Positions 45,055-56,588 of a stretch of 64,000 bases of DNA are shown here, piece after piece. Position 1 is the first letter of the stretch. Each line of letters starts with the position of its first letter. A program made the position numbers and the translations under genes. The notes under the pieces are model-generated. The model made no database searches. It was given only the letters and a program-made list of their open reading frames with translations, and was not told the DNA's origin. This stretch comes from Linanthus parryae (taxonomy: Eukaryota; Streptophyta; Magnoliopsida; Ericales; Polemoniaceae). Location of the stretch: assembly GCA_023055425.1 (NCBI GenBank), contig JALGPY010000075.1:62001-126000 (forward strand). Direction: 5' to 3'.

Positions 45055-47122
45055 TAAAGAAGAAAAAATGCAAGATGAAAAGAGTCAGCTTCTACACTTC
45101 TCCACCGTCTTTGCAGAACATGGGTGCACGCGAAGTCATTGAGAAGAGATGGTGGAAGAAGAAGAAGTGGAGGGATAAAGCAGTCTCCACTATCCTTTTC
45201 GTTTGAGGTAACCGGGTCAGGCTGTCGACCTTAAATTACAAGCGCTGCTTGGGAGGCAACCCAATGTAGAGTAGGATGTTATTTCTTTTATTTCTGTTTT
45301 AGTTCTCCATACCTGATTTTGAGAGGTGAGAGAGAGGGACGGATGAGTTGTATAGTTTTGCAGGTAATGTTAGCGAAGAATCTACCCCAGTGTGCCATGG
45401 CACATTTGACCCACATGGGGACTCTTGAGGGAGTTGGGGATTTTTCGTGCATTTTTTCAGGATGGAGCAGTCTACCCCGGTGTGCGAGGCACACACGACC
45501 TTAGGGGAGTTACATTGTAGCATGGTGTAGCATGGGGATTGCTCAGGTCATCTTCATCAGCGGGAAACTGTCAACGGTCCACAAGACCCCTTCTTGTTGC
45601 AGTTTCGCGGCAACGGTGCCCATGTAGGTCCGGGCACCCCGGGTACCTTTAACTCTCTATGTTCTACGTTTTGAGAGATAATTGTGTAGATCCACCGCCT
45701 GCACATTTAAGCGATGAGTCCTCTTATTATATCTCTAAATTCGTTGAGGACAATGAAACGCTTAAGTGTGGGGGGGTCTGTGTACATTTTGCTAGCCATG
45801 TCGGTCCTTGCATAGCCTTGTTACATGTAGTTGTGTAGTATTGTGAGTATTGTGTGGTTAGTGTAATGTTTTTAATATATTGTTGTATTGTGATAGGTTC
45901 AAAAAAATTCAGCATTGTTGCACTTTTACATTATTGAGTCCCCTACCCAAAACGTGTGGTTAATCGAGTTGGCCAAAATGCATGTAGAGTCTAGGAAATA
46001 TGAAAAAAAAAATAGAAAAGCAAAAATCCATAAAAATTTAAAATTTTTGAGTTGGGCAATTGGTGAAGTTAGAAACCGAAGAGAGTTCAATGAAAGAGTC
46101 TTTGAGAATAGGAAGCGCCATAGTAGGGAAAACTTTAAGTTTTTAGTATTTTGCGCACCGGTTTCACGAAAGGAAGTCCCGGGTATTCAGGGAAAAGTGG
46201 AATGAAGACGAGGGCACGCCTTTAGTTCCTTTATTGTGCTAGGAGGATGTAGTCCTAAGCAGTTGAATAGTCTGTTTTCGAGTGGAAACTTGTGGCCTCT
46301 TGTAAATCTGGGGTGGACCTTCGTGTAGAGTCGGTTCCATGTGGTACGCTACTCTAGCCTAAGTGAAGTTAGGGAGTGTACACCACCATCCCTTAAGGCG
46401 GTTTCAAGAGCTAACCGAAAAAGCCCACACTTAGTAGCTCTAAATGCACGGTTGAAAAGAAATAGAAGAGAATGAAGAAAAAAAAGAATCAAAATCTTCT
46501 CTTGGATTAGATACGGTGAACAACCTAATGTGACTCCGTTCACGCGGGGAATTTGGATTCAATCCAATTAGAGCGTCTAGGGAAAATTAAAGTCAAGCCG
46601 TATTACACGGAGTTGTGTCTCCCGTCAATGGGACAACTTGCATTCAATGCAATAACGGCTAAGAGGGTCTGAAAACCTCATATGACTTGGCGACGAAAGA
46701 CTATGTTAGTACTAAGGATGCCTAGACCCTCTGAGCTAAAGGACGTGCCCAAGTCTAGGATTGTTTATGGTGGATGTTTGGGGACCCCTTAGTGAACTTG
46801 TGCGTAGGATCACTCTACTTCAATTTCATGCTATTGGTTGTGAAATTTCGAAAAAGACTTGTGAGAGCTTGATGATTTTGGTTAGTGATAGCGAGATTTC
46901 CCAATCTCTAAAAGGAAAAAGAAAATGTTTTGGTGTTGTTTCAATTTTTTCATTGTTTGATAATCGAGTTGCATTGTATAGTCATGTAGATTGCATGGGT
47001 GTGTGCGTTGTTTGTCTCACATCGCTAGTGAAGTTGAATGAAATTCGGTGGATTGAACATCATAGTGTGGGAAATTTTTTTGATTTTGCTCGGGACGCGC
47101 AAAAAGGTAGTGTGGTGGGATT
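45055..47122 (+). other. Athila-like internal region, noncoding
   Basis: No convincing gene. It includes GCTGCTTGGGAGGCAACCC (45245-45263), a pair of similar ~100-bp stretches around TCTACCCC(A/G)GTGTGC (45382 and 45471), and a GTGTGGGGGGGT run near 45768. It ends with a purine-rich tract (AAAAAGGTAGTGTGGTGGGA) just before the 3' LTR. Confidence 0.6.
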
Positions 47123-48991
47123 TGACAACTCTATGTTAGAGTTATATTTCTTCTACGTTTGTGTACGGTTTTGTGTAATTTCCGGGTTGAATATATTATA
47201 AATACACTATGAATTTGAGAAAATTGGATAAGTTTAGCTTTGAGTGATAAATTGTTAATCTGGGCGTTTTTTCAAATTATTTACATTTATTTTGTCACTT
47301 TTGATCGCACCGGGTGTTTTCGTGTTGTGTTCGACAGGAAACGGAGCTCATGGATCAAGAGGAGGAGGAAAACAAACTTCGGAACATATGCGGAAGCTTG
47401 GGAGAGAATGAAATTGGAAGAAAAGAGGACAAAGATGGAAAAAGGGGGTCAAAGTGTCATTTTAGAAAGTTTGGATAATGACACTTAACACCCCCAATGA
47501 AGAGTAGAAAAGAAGACTTAGAAAAATTGAGCGGAAGAAAAAAGAAGAAAACCCACTGAAGTGTAGAATCAAAAGTTGATCCTAGGATCAACAGCAGATC
47601 GCAGGATCACAATATGTGATCGCACGATCAAGTGGGCGAAGGTTGTAGAGAAAAAAAGAAAACTCACTGACTTGTAGGATCACAATTTGATCCTACGATC
47701 AACAGCAGATCGCATGATCAGATTTGGTGATCCCACGATCAGACAGAAGAATAGAAGCTCGATTAACTTCAGATCGCACGATCAGGATAAGGTGATCGTG
47801 CGATCTGAAGGCAGGACCAGCGTACTCACGGCAAGTAGGAGGGGGCATTAGGGTTATTAATCAATATTGTGAGATGATTAATTAATACACCCTAAGGTTA
47901 AGAGAAAGAGACGTGAGGAAGAAAAGAGCCATCAACGCAAGGAGAAAAGAAGGAGACGGGGATCAAGAGGAGGACTCCTCCTCCATTGAAGATCTAGGGT
48001 TTCATCTTCTTCTTCTTCTTCTTCTTCTTCTTCTTCTTCTTTCAAATCTTGTATGGAGAAACTTGTAAGTTTTGTTTGGTTGATTATTCTTAGCTAAATA
48101 CTTTGCTAGTCATCTCTACGAGAGCCTAGGGTTTATGTAGACGGTTATTTTCCGGATTTCATACTTTGTTTCATGCGTTTGGATTTGATTCTTCAATTGA
48201 ATGTTAGTTTCTTGAACTTGTTGTTGATCTTAGTCTATTGACACGATTAGGATATGATTTGATATTCAACGAAACTAGGGTTTATTTTGTGAATCAATTC
48301 ATTGCTTAAAGTTAATATTCGTTCTAGTTACACGTTCTTGTTCTATGCTTAATCTTTAGTATGAATGGAGTAGCTACCCGGACATGCTAGCTAATTAGAT
48401 GAGTGCACGACAGTGACTCAACCTAATTGTGTAGAGAATTTGAACACAATCCCGAATCACCGAGACCTAAAAGGAGAAGTGTTAGGATTGGCCTAGTGTG
48501 GGTAGATTCGGTAGGATTATTTAGCTGTTCCGTGAAACGGTGGGCCGACAGGACCCGTTATCGTACCAGTAGATGCCCTGCTAGAACGGACCGGTAGACA
48601 ACATGAGACCGAGAGGAGATTGTAGTAAACCGAGACGTAAAATGACATGAGACCGATAGGAGATTGTCAGTGCAATTACCCGGCTGAACTGGAATAGAAT
48701 TTATGTGTTACATAGTTGAACCGGAATTCGTCTACAACCCTAGGTGATCGAGATTGCCTAGTTTCTCCATATCTTTTATTAAATATAAAATAAAAATACA
48801 AAAATATTAGCTTAGTTGTTATTTCAATTCTAGAAATCAATCAAATATTTCCTCATGCACTGTACTCTAAATTAAATAACTAATTAAATAATCTCAAGCA
48901 TGTCCTCGTGGGATCGATAACTCGGGGTTGAAATACCACCCCTATATTACTTGACCGTGCACTTGCGCATACGCGTTAGTAATTCGCGTCA
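47123..48991 (+). repeat. Athila-like element, 3' LTR
   Basis: 1869 bp, starts TGACAACTCTATG. Differs from the 5' LTR mainly by substitutions and by a longer CTT microsatellite. Confidence 0.95.
48004..48040 (+). repeat. CTT microsatellite, expanded relative to the partner LTR
   Basis: About twelve TTC/CTT units here against about six at the equivalent place in the 5' LTR (42917-42936). The difference accounts for most of the 19-bp LTR length gap. Confidence 0.9.
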
Positions 48992-49124
48992 GTACTGAAG
49001 CTCAAAGTTCAGAAGATGTCCAAGGAGTTGCTAATTCTAATTGTTACAATACAGTTGTGAAACTATGTCCTTCTGCTCATGTTTCTGAAAATGCTAAATG
49101 TAACAGGTTTGATTTAAGGGGGTA

Positions 49125-49275
49125 TGATAGTGTAAAGAAACCAAACCTGATTGTTAAGACAATTAGAATAGGAGGGGTAGATGTGCAAATATAGTAACAT
49201 TGTAACTGACTACAATATAAATACTGTAACTATACCTATTCTCAATGATATACAAGTTTATCTCTCATTTCTTTA
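49125..49275 (+). repeat. Copia element 2, 3' LTR
   Basis: 151 bp, TGATAGTGTAAAGAAACC to TCATTTCTTTA, preceded by the polypurine tract GATTTAAGGGGGTA. Confidence 0.95.
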
Positions 49276-50667
49276 CGCAGTAGAAGCGGACGAGGGTTGT
49301 TCTTGATTCCGACTTCTGGAAGGAGGCTGAACTAGGGTTTAGCCATGTTCTAATAGGCTTTTTCTCCTCGATGAAGAAGGCGGTCAGCTCTACCATTAGG
49401 CCAGTCTTTCACAAAATCTGGAACAAAGGAAACGAGGTAAATATGATCGAGGTTGATTTTAACACCTTCATATTCGTCTTTTCAGACCATGCTAGTATGG
49501 AACAAGATGCTTGAGGGGGACTTAGGGCTTTCAACGACACCATCTTGATCCTTAAACTCTGGAATCTGGGTGATTTAACCAAATCAGTAGAATTTATAGA
49601 TTTTGGGGCATGGATTCAAATAAGTAACATTACCCATCCACTTGATGAAAAAAGAAACTGGCAAACTGATCATTGATTCGGTGGTTGAAATGATTATGTG
49701 GATGGACGTTTTGAAAGAAAAGATGGTTTTAACTTCCTACAGGCTAGGGCTCGCCTCGCACTTGATGAAGTGATCCCTAGAGGCATGAACTTGATCTATA
49801 AAGGTGAGGAAATCTTGATCGATATTAAGTAGAAACGTGTACCAAGTGTCTGTAGATGGTGCAGGTGCATAAATAATTCAAGTGATGATTGCGTAGTCAT
49901 ACTGAAAAATTTACAAGCTGAGATGGAACCCGGGTATGGCGATTTTCTTCTCTGCAATACATAAGTCTTACGGAAAGATGCTTTCAAGAACAAGCAGCCG
50001 AATGACATAAATGAGGAGGTTCGAAAGATTTCATCGGCATAGTTGGCGGGCCACTTCGGGGTATCTGTTATCAGGTCCAATGGTAAAAGGGATAAGAGAA
50101 ACATGGGGCTAAATGAGGGAGGATCACCACAGAAATCTGACAACGACAAGGGGTTTGAGACTTTGGAAGCTGTAACTATCGAGGGGATTTCGAGGCATGA
50201 AGGGCAGTTCTCACCACCCTACGACTTTGAACAGTTGGGAACAGGGGATATCAAAAAGAACGGTAAAGGAGGTGGAGAAAAACTCTTTCAATACAACCAG
50301 CTCAAGAAAGATGGAGCTGAGTAACGAAGTAGCTAATCAACCGAAGGCAAACACGAGGCACTTAACCCTCCCTCTCCCGACTGTCAATGATACGGAGCCC
50401 CATTCTGTTTTAGCAAGGTTCAATTTGCTAAACACTCAATCAGTTGCTTCACTACAAGCAAGCATATTAATAAGAGGAAAGGGGATCATATCAATTTTAG
50501 CCCCACCCAACAGTTACCCAAGGCTGTTATAATGGAGAAGCACAATGTGACGAATCAGCTATTTCGTGAAGACCAAGAGAGTGACTATGGAAATGAAAGC
50601 ATGGAGGAAGAAATCATAGGAGAGGTACCAGCACACGATTTTTTGGCGACGACTGATGATCAGTCCC
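49276..50667 (+). pseudogene. LINE-2 ORF1 (DUF4283/zinc-knuckle type), broken
   Basis: The plus strand carries scattered stops but readable plant L1 ORF1 wording: KIWNKGNEVNMIEVDFNTFIF, then an LKLWNLGDLTKSVEFIDFGAW block, WIQISNITHPLDEK, ARARLALDEVIPRGMNL and GEEILIDIK. A CCHC-like knuckle CRWCRCINNSSDDC follows near 49855, in which the histidine is replaced by asparagine. The C-terminal part (50043-50324) is charged and without motifs. ORF1 proteins coat the LINE RNA. Confidence 0.75.
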
Positions 50668-52090
50668 TCCATTCATAATGAGTGTACTAAGTTTGAACGT
50701 AGGCGGGCTTGAGAACCCTAGTATATTCCTATCGCTTCGCGATGTAGTGAAGCAAAAGTTCCCGGATTTGGTCTAACTAATAGAGAATAAATCATCGAGA
50801 TAGGAGATTCAGAGGCTAGACTCCCCCTATACAGTGGTTTTTCTATTCGTTTCATTGGTAGAAACAGAGGGCTAGCTCTAATGTGGAAAGATAGTATGCA
50901 AGTGCATGTTCTTAATCATTCGTGTTTCTTTTTCGAATCTTTGGTAAAGAAAGATGATGATGCTCAGTGGTGGAAATTTATATTTTTTATGATAATCCTA
51001 ACAGAGATGAGTTGTTAGGTTTTTGGGAGGTGTTAAGAAGACTTTTTCCCCATTCGGATGTTCCTTTGTGTGTTGGAGGTGATTCCAATGCTATGGCTTT
51101 GCAAGACAAGAAGGACAGAGGGGTTGGGGTTATTTCAGTCAACTAGATCAGTTCAAGGATGCTCTCAATGATGCGGGGTTGCTGGATCTGTGTTTTCAAG
51201 GTAAACATTACACTTGGAGTAATAATCAAATTGATAGCTTTAATATACGTGAAACGTTAAACCGTGTTGTTGCTAATTTTCACTGGTTGGATCTTAATCA
51301 GGGTGCTAAGGTTACACATCTTTGGTGGCCCAACATAGATAGTGCTCCAATCTTTCTTGAATGGAAATAGCGAGGAGGTAAGTGGCGATGGAAAACGATA
51401 TTTCAATACGAGAACATGTGGGAAATGCATGAAGGGTTCAGGCCCTTTTTGACTAAAGCTTGGAGAAATTCCGAGTTACCGATCTTTGAGAAATTACATG
51501 TCGTGAGTAAATAGTGCTCCAAGCGGAACAGGGACGTTTTTGGCCAAGTCACTAGGAGGTGCAATACGATACGAGAGAAAGTGAAGTACCTTGATGGTGA
51601 AACTCAGACATCAGAGGTTATTGCGAAGAAGAGAATACTGACCAAAGAATACAAGATGCTCCAAAGAAGAGAAGAAATTATGTGTAAAAAAGACATAGAG
51701 TGAGTTGGCAGCAACATGGGGATTAAAACACCAAATTTTATTTCATGTGAAATCAACTATCTGACGTGCCAAAAATAATTTTTGAGGAATCCAAGATAGT
51801 GTGGGAACCTAGGTCTCTGAAGAAGCTCGGGTCACAGGAGTGTTGCAGAGCTATTTTTCCAAATTTTTTTGTCTCTTTAAAGCCATCCATGGCTGATATA
51901 GATCCAATGCTTGCACCATCAGCTGATATACCAAACATGGCCGGAAAATACAGTTTAGAAGTCCCCTTTGTTGCTGAAGAAGTTTGATTATCTCTTTTTC
52001 TGCATGGTGCCGGACAATGCCCCAGGATTGGATGGCTAAACGACGGGTTCTTTCAAAAGCATTGGGATATGATGGGAGAAGAAGTCACGT
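50668..52090 (+). pseudogene. LINE-2 ORF2: endonuclease and start of RT, 3' truncated
   Basis: It starts near 50676 with MSVLSLNVGGLENPSIFLSL and VVKQKFPDLV, the endonuclease N-terminus. It continues with PLCVGGDSNAMA (canonical GDFNA), LLDLCFQGKHYTWSN and ETLNRVVANFHWLDL, a linker, and the RT entry VPFVAEEV...NAPGLDG...FFQKHWDMMG (51960-52070). Several stops and frameshifts. It ends abruptly at about 52090, where the GASA repeat array starts. Loss of the 3' end is not how LINEs normally truncate, so this is a later deletion or rearrangement breakpoint. Confidence 0.8.
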
Positions 52091-53794
52091 TCTAACTACA
52101 AAGCCCTTACTATTACGTCAAAAAGAGACAATACATGAAAACATAGATTCGTTTTGTCCATAAAAGTATAAGAGACAAGAAACATTCATTTGATAAAGAA
52201 ACAGAAAAGAAATATTCATGCTTAACTATTAAAGCATTTTTTGATGAATTTTCAAACTAATTCGAAAAGATGATTTACATATACAGATAATTCAAAATAT
52301 GAGGTTCAAAATGAAATTCTATAAAAATAACCTCTCTAGACGTTATATGATCAGGGGTAATGTCACGCCATGTTTTTCTTGAGGTGAAATGATCAATTTT
52401 ATTCATTGGGCTGAATGACAACGGTAACTCGGCCGACAACACATGTAGTCCACTCGGGATTTCATGTAAATGAAGTCTACCTTTTACTCGAGGGAATTTA
52501 TTGCAAGTATGTGGGCACTACCTTTGGTAGTGCGTCTATTTGTGACTGAAGTGGTATTTTCGAAGCTACCGGCGATTAACTCTACACCTCTATAACTACG
52601 AATTGTCATTAGCCACTTCAACTTCCAATAACTCTTAATTTTTCATAAATTTCACAAAGATTCTTACAAAGATCCTACGAAGCCACTAATTTGATGTGTG
52701 TTTGAAGTGACATATATAACTTTCGTTATTTCAATTCTCTTTCCATTGAAGTTTCTCTCTGCAACTCTTATCCCTCAATCACTATGTTTCTCTCTCTCTC
52801 TCAACTAATCATACTCCCACAAGTACACTCGGAAGCTCTGATAGAATCAATGAATCCTCAAAATTATTAATTATGGAACCAATAGCAGATTCTAATGTAA
52901 ATGTAGAATGGATAAATGATTTCTATACTTGGTTGGGAGATTTTTTCTCGGAAGATGTAACCGTTCAGAATCAGTTTTCGCCCTAATGCCTTATGAAATC
53001 TCTTTCTCCTCAAAAATTTAAAATAAAGGAATGACAGTCTCTTAAAAAATATAAGCGAATGACGAGATGTCATTTACCAGTTTTCATTACGGTTTCATAC
53101 TCCAATTATCCGACTCATAACTTTCAAATAATTTTTTTTTTATTGAAATGACATAACTTTTCAACAAATCGTAAGTGTTTATTATTATTATCCAATTTTT
53201 TGATAATATTAGAGTGGCTCTTTTGCGGCATACCAAACTTTTCAATTTTATTTATATCATATATAAGCAACATATATTCAATTTGTCAATATATGACACT
53301 CTTTTATTTTTTTTCAAAAGAATACACTAATGTTTTAACCAATATTTTTTGTTAATATTTTTTTGATGATGCTTGATGCCAATCGAGGAGGGTAATATTA
53401 AATTATTTCTCGAAACTCACCGAGGCTATGGGTAATATAATGTGCTATAATAGAAACAAATAAATAAATATTATATATTTAATGCTTAATAAATGTTAAA
53501 TGTCATTCATTGTTGTTAGCCCTTTATTTTACCTTCATTTTGGCATTACCTTTTATGTATATAATATTTTATATGATGACTGCATTGTTTATGTTTATTT
53601 GAGGATGTTATCCATATGATATCAAATGATGAAGAATGTAATATTAAGTTCTTTCCCGTAAATTTAAGTTTCACATATTTATGTAAATAGAACTTATAGT
53701 AAGTAATATGAATGAAATCGTGTAATAATACAACTCGTGTATTTCTTTTGTAGAGTGTCCTGACGCATGTTTTGTCAGATGTTCTGCTACCAAT
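52091..53794 (+). repeat. GASA tandem array, unit 0 (deleted)
   Basis: It starts TTCTAACTACA and CCTTACTATTACGTC (52105), the 3'-flank landmark repeated at 57222 and 60734. It runs collinear with the other units through the CT run (52791) and GATGCCAATCGAGGAGG (53374) up to CCCGTAAA (53660). Then a deletion joins it to intron 2 and exon 3 of a GASA copy. It ends in mid exon 3, where unit 1 begins at AATCACTCTGTTTCTC. Confidence 0.85.
53655..53794 (+). pseudogene. GASA fragment (copy 0): intron 2 and 5' end of exon 3
   Basis: TTCACATATTTATGTAAATAG...TTTCTTTTGTAG matches intron 2 of copies 1 and 2. It is followed by 39 bases of exon 3 (ECPDACFVRCSAT, with the first three family cysteines). Promoter, exons 1-2 and the rest of exon 3 are absent. 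It is a relic of a recombination or deletion between array units. Confidence 0.9.
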
Positions 53795-54519
53795 CACTCT
53801 GTTTCTCTCTCTCTCTCTCTCAGCAAATCATACACCCACAAGTACACTCGTAAGCTTTGTTCGAATCAATGAATTCTCAAAATTACTAATTATGGAACCT
53901 ATAGCAGATTCTAATGTAAATGTTGAATGAATAAATGATTTCCCTACTTGGTTGAGATATTTATTTCCGGAAGATGTAATCGTTGAGAATCAGTTTCCGC
54001 CCTAATTCCTCATAAAATATATTTCCCCTCAAAAACTTAAAATAAATGAATGACAATCTCTTAAAAATATGTAAACGAATGATGAGATGTCATTTACCAG
54101 TTTTCATTACGGTTTCTTTCTCCAGTTATCCGACTCGTAACTTTTCAAATTTTTTTTTAATTGAAATGACATAACTTTCCAACAAATTGTAAGTGGTTAT
54201 TATTATTATACCATTATCTGATAATTTTATTGTGGTTCTTTTGTGACATACAAAACTTTTAAAATATCTTTCCCCTCAAGAAATTAAAATAAATGAATGA
54301 CAATCTCGTAAAAAAACGTAGACGATTGATGAGAGGGCATTTACCGATTTCATTACTGTTTCATTCTCCAATTATCCAACTCGTAACTTTTCAACAACTT
54401 TTTTAATTGAAATGACATAAATTTCCAACAAATTGTAAGTGGTTATTATTATTATCCCATTTTATGATAATTTTATTGTGGTTCTTTTGTGACATACAAA
54501 ACTTTTCAATATTAAAGAT

Positions 54520-56012
54520 TGAAAGTTTGTAATGTAGAATAAATGCATGACCAAAATACTCTAGAAGGGGGGGGGGGTTGAATAGAGTATGGAAACGTTT
54601 TGCTAAACACAAATTTTAACTAATTAACTATGTGAGAAACTCAAATCTCAAGGCCTTGAGATTTTAGAAAACAGTCAGAAACTTTCAAAGGCAAAATAGA
54701 AAGCTTCAAGACCTTGAACTATAACCAGTTCTGAACAGTTTATAAACCCTAGTTTGATTTGAGTTGTGAGCAATAGAAAATAATAAAACTGTAAAGTAAA
54801 GAACACAAGGCAATTTACAGAGTTCAGTCCCAATGGACCTAATCTCTGCCCGAGGGATCTAATCCCACCAGTATTGGGAAAACACTTCTTATTACTCACA
54901 CAAAAACAGCCCTAGATCTTCAAGCCTAAGTGAATTCCCTTACACCTATACAACTTGTGGTTCCAAACCTATCTAGTATCAGCTACTAACTCTTGAGCTA
55001 ACAAGAACCTCTTGTTGTTCACTTGAACAACCAACCGCTAGGTTTAGTGAGGTTTTAGATATACAAAAGATAAGCAGATTACAAAACAGAAGAAGAACAC
55101 AGTAGAAGAATAAGCTTGTGAAGGCCTGGATGTGTTCTTCAGGAAACTGGAATGATTGATCTTCTGAAAGCTGTAATTGAAGCCTGAATGTCTGTGTGTT
55201 TGAATGTTTGATCTCCCACGAATATTCCACACCTCTCTCAGCTCTCTGCAAGCTTCTATTTCTTTCAAAATTCAAACCAGTCTTTTATCCACTCACTGCA
55301 ACTGAATGAGAGATTTTAGGATCTCAGTTCCTGCAAATCCTCATCATTTCCAACTGCAATTCAAACAACTTTGAGTAGATATCCGTTGGAGTTTGTTGAA
55401 ATTGCATTTGCACGTTTAACAAACCTTCAACAACATTAAAACATAGCAACAACAAAATCCAGAAATATAACAACACAAAGTCTGTTTGGATTTCCAGTTT
55501 CTGAATAAAAACTGGATGAGTTAATAAAACAATAATCTGATTAACTTCTGAAACATATAACTCGTGATAAAGTAGTGTAAGACTCTTAGAAGTCATTAAA
55601 CAATCACAATAATAAAGATGAAACCCTGCAATAAAGAATCAAATTAACTCTGTAAAGCTGTCAGCAACTCAAGGCACATCTCAAGCCCTTGAAGCTCTGA
55701 ACATGCTTCACATTCTTTCAAATTTGAAACCACAAATCTATGATTCTCTCTGATCAGGATATCTGCAATTGTGTTAGATATATAGAGAAAATAAAACATA
55801 AGTATTTGCAGCAAATCTCTGATCTTAATTATCAGATAGCCAATCTGCAACATAAGACTATTAGAACATTCAGCATAATAAAGCTATTCTCAAGGCATTG
55901 AAGCTCTGCTCAGTATCTCATGGCCTTGGAGCCCCAGAAATACTTTGTCTTTGTCTTTCATCACTCAAAACAGATACTTCTAAAAACACACTTAAAGGTC
56001 TTTGAGTCAACA
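54520..56012 (-). mobile_element. Sirevirus solo LTR, 1.5 kb, TSD AAGAT
   Basis: The target duplication AAGAT is perfect (54515-54519 and 56013-56017), and removal restores ATATTAAAGATATCATAG as found in units 2 and 3. On the minus strand the LTR reads TGTTGACTCAAAGACC ... CTACATTACAAACTTTCA. It aligns over its first ~430 plus-strand bases with the 5' LTR remnant at 20362-20795. It contains ATCTCAAGGCCTTGAGAT (54645-54662) and several weaker copies of that palindrome (near 54703, 55671 and 55891). ORFs within it are not supported as genes. Confidence 0.9.
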
Positions 56013-56514
56013 AAGATATCATAGATATGCAACATATATTGAATTTTTCAATATATGACACTTCTTTCTTTTTCATCAAAAGAATACACTAATGTTTTAA
56101 TCAATATTTTTTGTTGATATTTTTTTGTGGATGTTTGATGCCAAAAAAGAAGGGTAATATTAAATTCTTTATCTAAACTCACCGAGGCTATATGTAATAT
56201 TATGTGCTATAATAGATATAACATATGATGACTTCATTATTTATATATTTCTTTGAGGATGTTATCCATATGATATCAAATGACGAGGAATGTAATATTA
56301 ATTTCTTTCCCGTAAACTTCTGGAGGCTATGGTAATATTTTGTGCTAGAATGGAAATAAATAAATGACTTATATATTTTATGTTGAAACATGTTAAGTTT
56401 CACACGTTTTTTTTCACCCTTTAATATTCCAACTCCGTAGTGTCACACTTGTATAATTAATGTTTTGATTGGATAACTTTACTAATATCCACGTTGTATA
56501 TTTCTTATCATAAT

Positions 56515-56524
56515 TATATAAATA
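56515..56524 (+). promoter_or_regulatory. TATA box of GASA copy 1
   Basis: TATATAAATA, 65 bases before the ATG. The same box in the same context lies before copies 2 (60041) and 3 (63838). Confidence 0.75.
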
Positions 56525-56588
56525 GGCCTCCGTGCTCTTAAGCAACATCACTTGATTGCAATTAGAAGTCATACAAAAAAAAAAATTT

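Larger units (their letters stand above)
42039..48991 (+). mobile_element. Athila-like nonautonomous Ty3/gypsy element, 6.95 kb
   Basis: LTRs at 42039-43888 (1850 bp) and 47123-48991 (1869 bp) are about 98% identical by eye and end GCGTCA. Target duplication is GTGCT (42034-42038) versus GTACT (48992-48996). The primer-binding site TGGCGCCATTGCCGGGGA matches the aspartate tRNA type used by Athila/Tat elements, and GCTGCTTGGGAGGCAACCC at 45245-45263 is a typical Athila leader word. The 3.2-kb internal region lacks gag and pol and has only a short acidic ORF. It is therefore a LARD-like derivative that depends on a full-length relative. Confidence 0.9.
37573..49275 (+). mobile_element. Ty1/copia element 2, 11.7 kb including a nested element
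   Basis: 151-bp LTRs at 37573-37723 and 49125-49275 differ at seven positions. Target duplication is CGTAG (37568-37572) versus CGCAG (49276-49280), 4 of 5. The primer-binding site is TGGTATCAGGCTC at 37724 and the polypurine tract is GATTTAAGGGGGTA before 49125. The gag-pol region runs 37763-42038, then the Athila-like element is inserted at the very end of RNase H, and the last 128 bases of the internal region follow at 48997-49124. Pol has several stops and frameshifts, so it is inactive. Confidence 0.95.

Noticed and set aside
45299..45523. Small ORFs on both strands in the Athila-like internal region
   Set aside because: Sequences overlap each other and a duplicated noncoding word; no motif or codon structure supports them.
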